16,199 nt of DNA from DASQWP01 sp050697555. Its GTDB lineage: Bacteria; Actinomycetota; Thermoleophilia; Gaiellales; Gaiellaceae. The stretch's first letter is position 1; each line of letters opens with the position of its first letter. The translations under genes and the position numbers were made by a program. Below are positions 15,014 through 16,199 of this stretch, in pieces. The notes under the pieces were generated by a model, which was not told the origin of the DNA, did not search any database, and saw only the letters and a list, made by a program, of their open reading frames with translations. The DNA lies in the NCBI GenBank assembly GCA_050697555.1, contig JBOHAD010000054.1, positions 1 to 16,199 on the forward strand. The letters run 5' to 3'.

Positions 15014-15060
15014 AGCCGACGCCCGGACTCGAACCGGGGACCCCTTCATTACGAGGGAAA
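15014..15060 (-). pseudogene. 3' half of a tRNA-Thr(CGU) gene, probable attachment-site scar
   Basis: On the minus strand the anticodon loop CTCGTAA (15049-15055, anticodon CGT) is followed by a variable loop, a perfect T arm (CCCGG-TTCGAGT-CCGGG) and the 3' acceptor strand CGTCGGC with discriminator T (15014). The 5' acceptor strand (expected GCCGACG) and a D arm are absent. The bases upstream of the anticodon loop (CTTGTCTTTCC) do not continue as a tRNA. A 3' half beginning at the anticodon loop is the usual duplicated core left by integrases that insert into tRNA genes. By that model the inserted DNA would lie to the right (higher coordinates) of this point. Confidence 0.7.
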
Positions 15061-15088
15061 GACAAGTGAGGGAAGCGCGTCCACGCAA

Positions 15089-15158
15089 GGGCACGCGCGG
15101 GCACGTTTTTCCTGGAAGGCACACGATTTCTCGGTGCGCGCAGTGGACGCGCGTGCCC
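15089..15158. repeat. Imperfect inverted repeat beside the tRNA remnant
   Basis: GGGCACGCGCGGGCAC (15089-15104) pairs with the reverse complement of 15143-15158 (GGGCACGCGCGTCCAC) at 14 of 16 positions, with a 38-nt centre. A further copy of GCGCGTCCAC lies at 15075-15084. Repeats close to an att core can be recombinase or directionality-factor arm sites; this is inference. Confidence 0.5.
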
Positions 15159-15283
15159 GCTCGTGCCCGACCTTACGTACCCTGTTTTGTACCCGCGTCG
15201 ACCCGCACGCAGACCCTTGTCTTGGGACTCGCCGCCCAGTCTCGGTGATCTCCTTCTACCGCTACCGACGAGCCGCTCGCGGC

Positions 15284-16180
15284 TCAAGGAGTCCGGCGGA
15301 GCTGGGTCGCTTTAGCCAGACGCTCAAGCGATCGTTCCGTCCTCGGCTCAAGCCCGACGATGAGGTCGTCGATGCCGAGCGCGGCGTAGGCGTCGATGGC
15401 CTGGGCGAGCTCGTCGACCGACCCGGCAAAACCAGTGGACTGATCGTCCTCGCCACCGCTAGCGTCAGGGTCGCGGACGATCATTCCGACGGTGCGGCGG
15501 ATGCTCGAGGGCGCCCGGCCTTCCGCGGCAAGCGCAGCTTCGAGGGCGCCCAGCTCCTCATGCAGTCGGTCGTCCGGGAGGCCGTACCAGGCCGTGTTCC
15601 ACGCGTCTGCAAACCGTGCTGTCAGGCGGACCATTTGCCGCCGGCGGGCGGCGACGAGGACAGGGATCCGGCGCTCCGGTGGTGGACGCAGGACGGCGTC
15701 GCGGACGGTGTGATAGCGGCCCACGACCGTAACGGTCTCGCCGCGCAGGAGCGGAACGACGATGTGGAGTGCTTCCTCGAAGCGGCCGACGCGATCGTCG
15801 GTCGGGTAGCCAAAGGCGTCGGATTCAGCGTCGGCCCAGCCGGCGCCGAGGCCAAGGATCAGCCGCCCAGCGCTCACCGCGTCGGCGGTCACGGCCATCT
15901 TGGCGAGGAGGGCCGCGTTCCGAAAGGGAGCGCTGAGGACGAGGTGGCCGAGCTCGACACGGGACGTCGATGCGGCCAGCGCGGCGAGGACCGTCCAGGC
16001 CTCGTGGATGCCGCCGCTGGGCTCGGTGGGGTAGCGGAAGAGGTGGTCGCAGAGCCAAAGCGAGTCGAGCCCACTCTCCTCAGCCCTCCGAGCGAAGGAT
16101 CGAATCGTTGGCCAGTCGGGCGTGCCATCGCCACCTTCACCCTCGGCCATCGGGATTTCCACACCTAACTTCACGGGCAC
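15284..16180 (-). CDS. LLM-class flavin-dependent oxidoreductase (luciferase-like, probably F420- or FMN-dependent)
   Basis: An intact 298-residue protein in the bacterial-luciferase superfamily, starting at a GTG at 16180 (a second GTG at 16174 is equally possible; no strong ribosome site decides). The TIM-barrel pattern is clear: KLGVEIPMAEG, RRAEESGLDSLWLCDHLFRY, SRVELGHLVLSAPFRNAALL, KMAVTADAVSAGRLILGLGA followed by GWADAESDAFGYP, RIPVLVAARRRQMVRLTARF with ADAWNTAW, and a C-terminal DELAQAIDAYAALGIDDLIV. The actinobacterial setting and the family group suggest coenzyme F420, but FMN cannot be excluded. The substrate is unknown. It stands alone, transcribed toward the tRNA scar, and may be cargo of the element that used that site. 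Confidence 0.88.
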   Translation of the reverse strand: MPVKLGVEIPMAEGEGGDGTPDWPTIRSFARRAEESGLDSLWLCDHLFRYPTEPSGGIHEAWTVLAALAASTSRVELGHLVLSAPFRNAALLAKMAVTADAVSAGRLILGLGAGWADAESDAFGYPTDDRVGRFEEALHIVVPLLRGETVTVVGRYHTVRDAVLRPPPERRIPVLVAARRRQMVRLTARFADAWNTAWYGLPDDRLHEELGALEAALAAEGRAPSSIRRTVGMIVRDPDASGGEDDQSTGFAGSVDELAQAIDAYAALGIDDLIVGLEPRTERSLERLAKATQLRRTP

Positions 16181-16199
16181 CGCTCTAGGACGGTCTTAG

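Overview
The window is a GC-rich stretch of bacterial DNA. Its codon use and gene families (LAL-type LuxR regulator, allene-oxide-cyclase-like secreted protein, DUF4242, DUF4389, DUF899, ArsR-SRPBCC pairs, LLM-class flavin oxidoreductase) point to an actinobacterial lineage, possibly Thermoleophilia. That placement is inference from gene content; no rRNA or complete tRNA is present to confirm it. The window reads as an accessory, repeatedly rearranged region. Intact genes alternate with truncated genes, frameshifted genes and traces of site-specific integration.

Layout. Positions 1-1869, minus strand: a DUF899 thioredoxin-like gene, a frameshifted dihydrofolate-reductase-family (RibD C-terminal-like) gene, and the start of an AraC-type regulator that runs off the left edge. 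The first two carry a similar 32-nt element upstream. Positions 2025-2835, plus strand: an ArsR remnant translationally coupled to an intact cation transporter. Positions 2867-3525, minus strand: pieces of three unrelated genes in a row (an MFS-like tail, an SMC/YhaN-like ATPase C-terminus, an SDR N-terminus). Positions 3559-5342, minus strand: an intact FAD monooxygenase abutting the first 108 codons of a glycosyltransferase. Positions 5401-8051, minus strand: hairpins, a stand-alone LanC-like protein, a tyrosine-recombinase remnant, a DUF4389 membrane protein and a perfect 35-nt hairpin.

Positions 8457-10618, minus strand, form the clearest operon: an ArsR repressor with a palindromic operator over its ancestral start codon, then an SRPBCC (AHSA1) protein and two more DHFR-family reductases. 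Positions 11030-14771, plus strand: a large LAL-family LuxR regulator (broken by two compensating indels as assembled), a palindrome, a secreted AOC-barrel protein and a small DUF4242 protein. This is a plausible regulator-effector module. Positions 15014-15060 hold only the 3' half of a tRNA-Thr(CGU), which looks like an integration scar. Positions 15284-16180 hold an intact LLM-class oxidoreductase.

Several genes are interrupted by single-base changes, several of them beside G or C runs. Uncorrected assembly errors are a serious alternative to true pseudogenization there. The truncations at 2867-3525, 5016 and 15060 and the nonsense codon at 10595 are not explained that way. I found no system that can be called new with confidence. 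The best candidates are the LuxR/AOC/DUF4242 module, the ArsR-SRPBCC-DHFR-DHFR operon and the shared 32-nt leader element.
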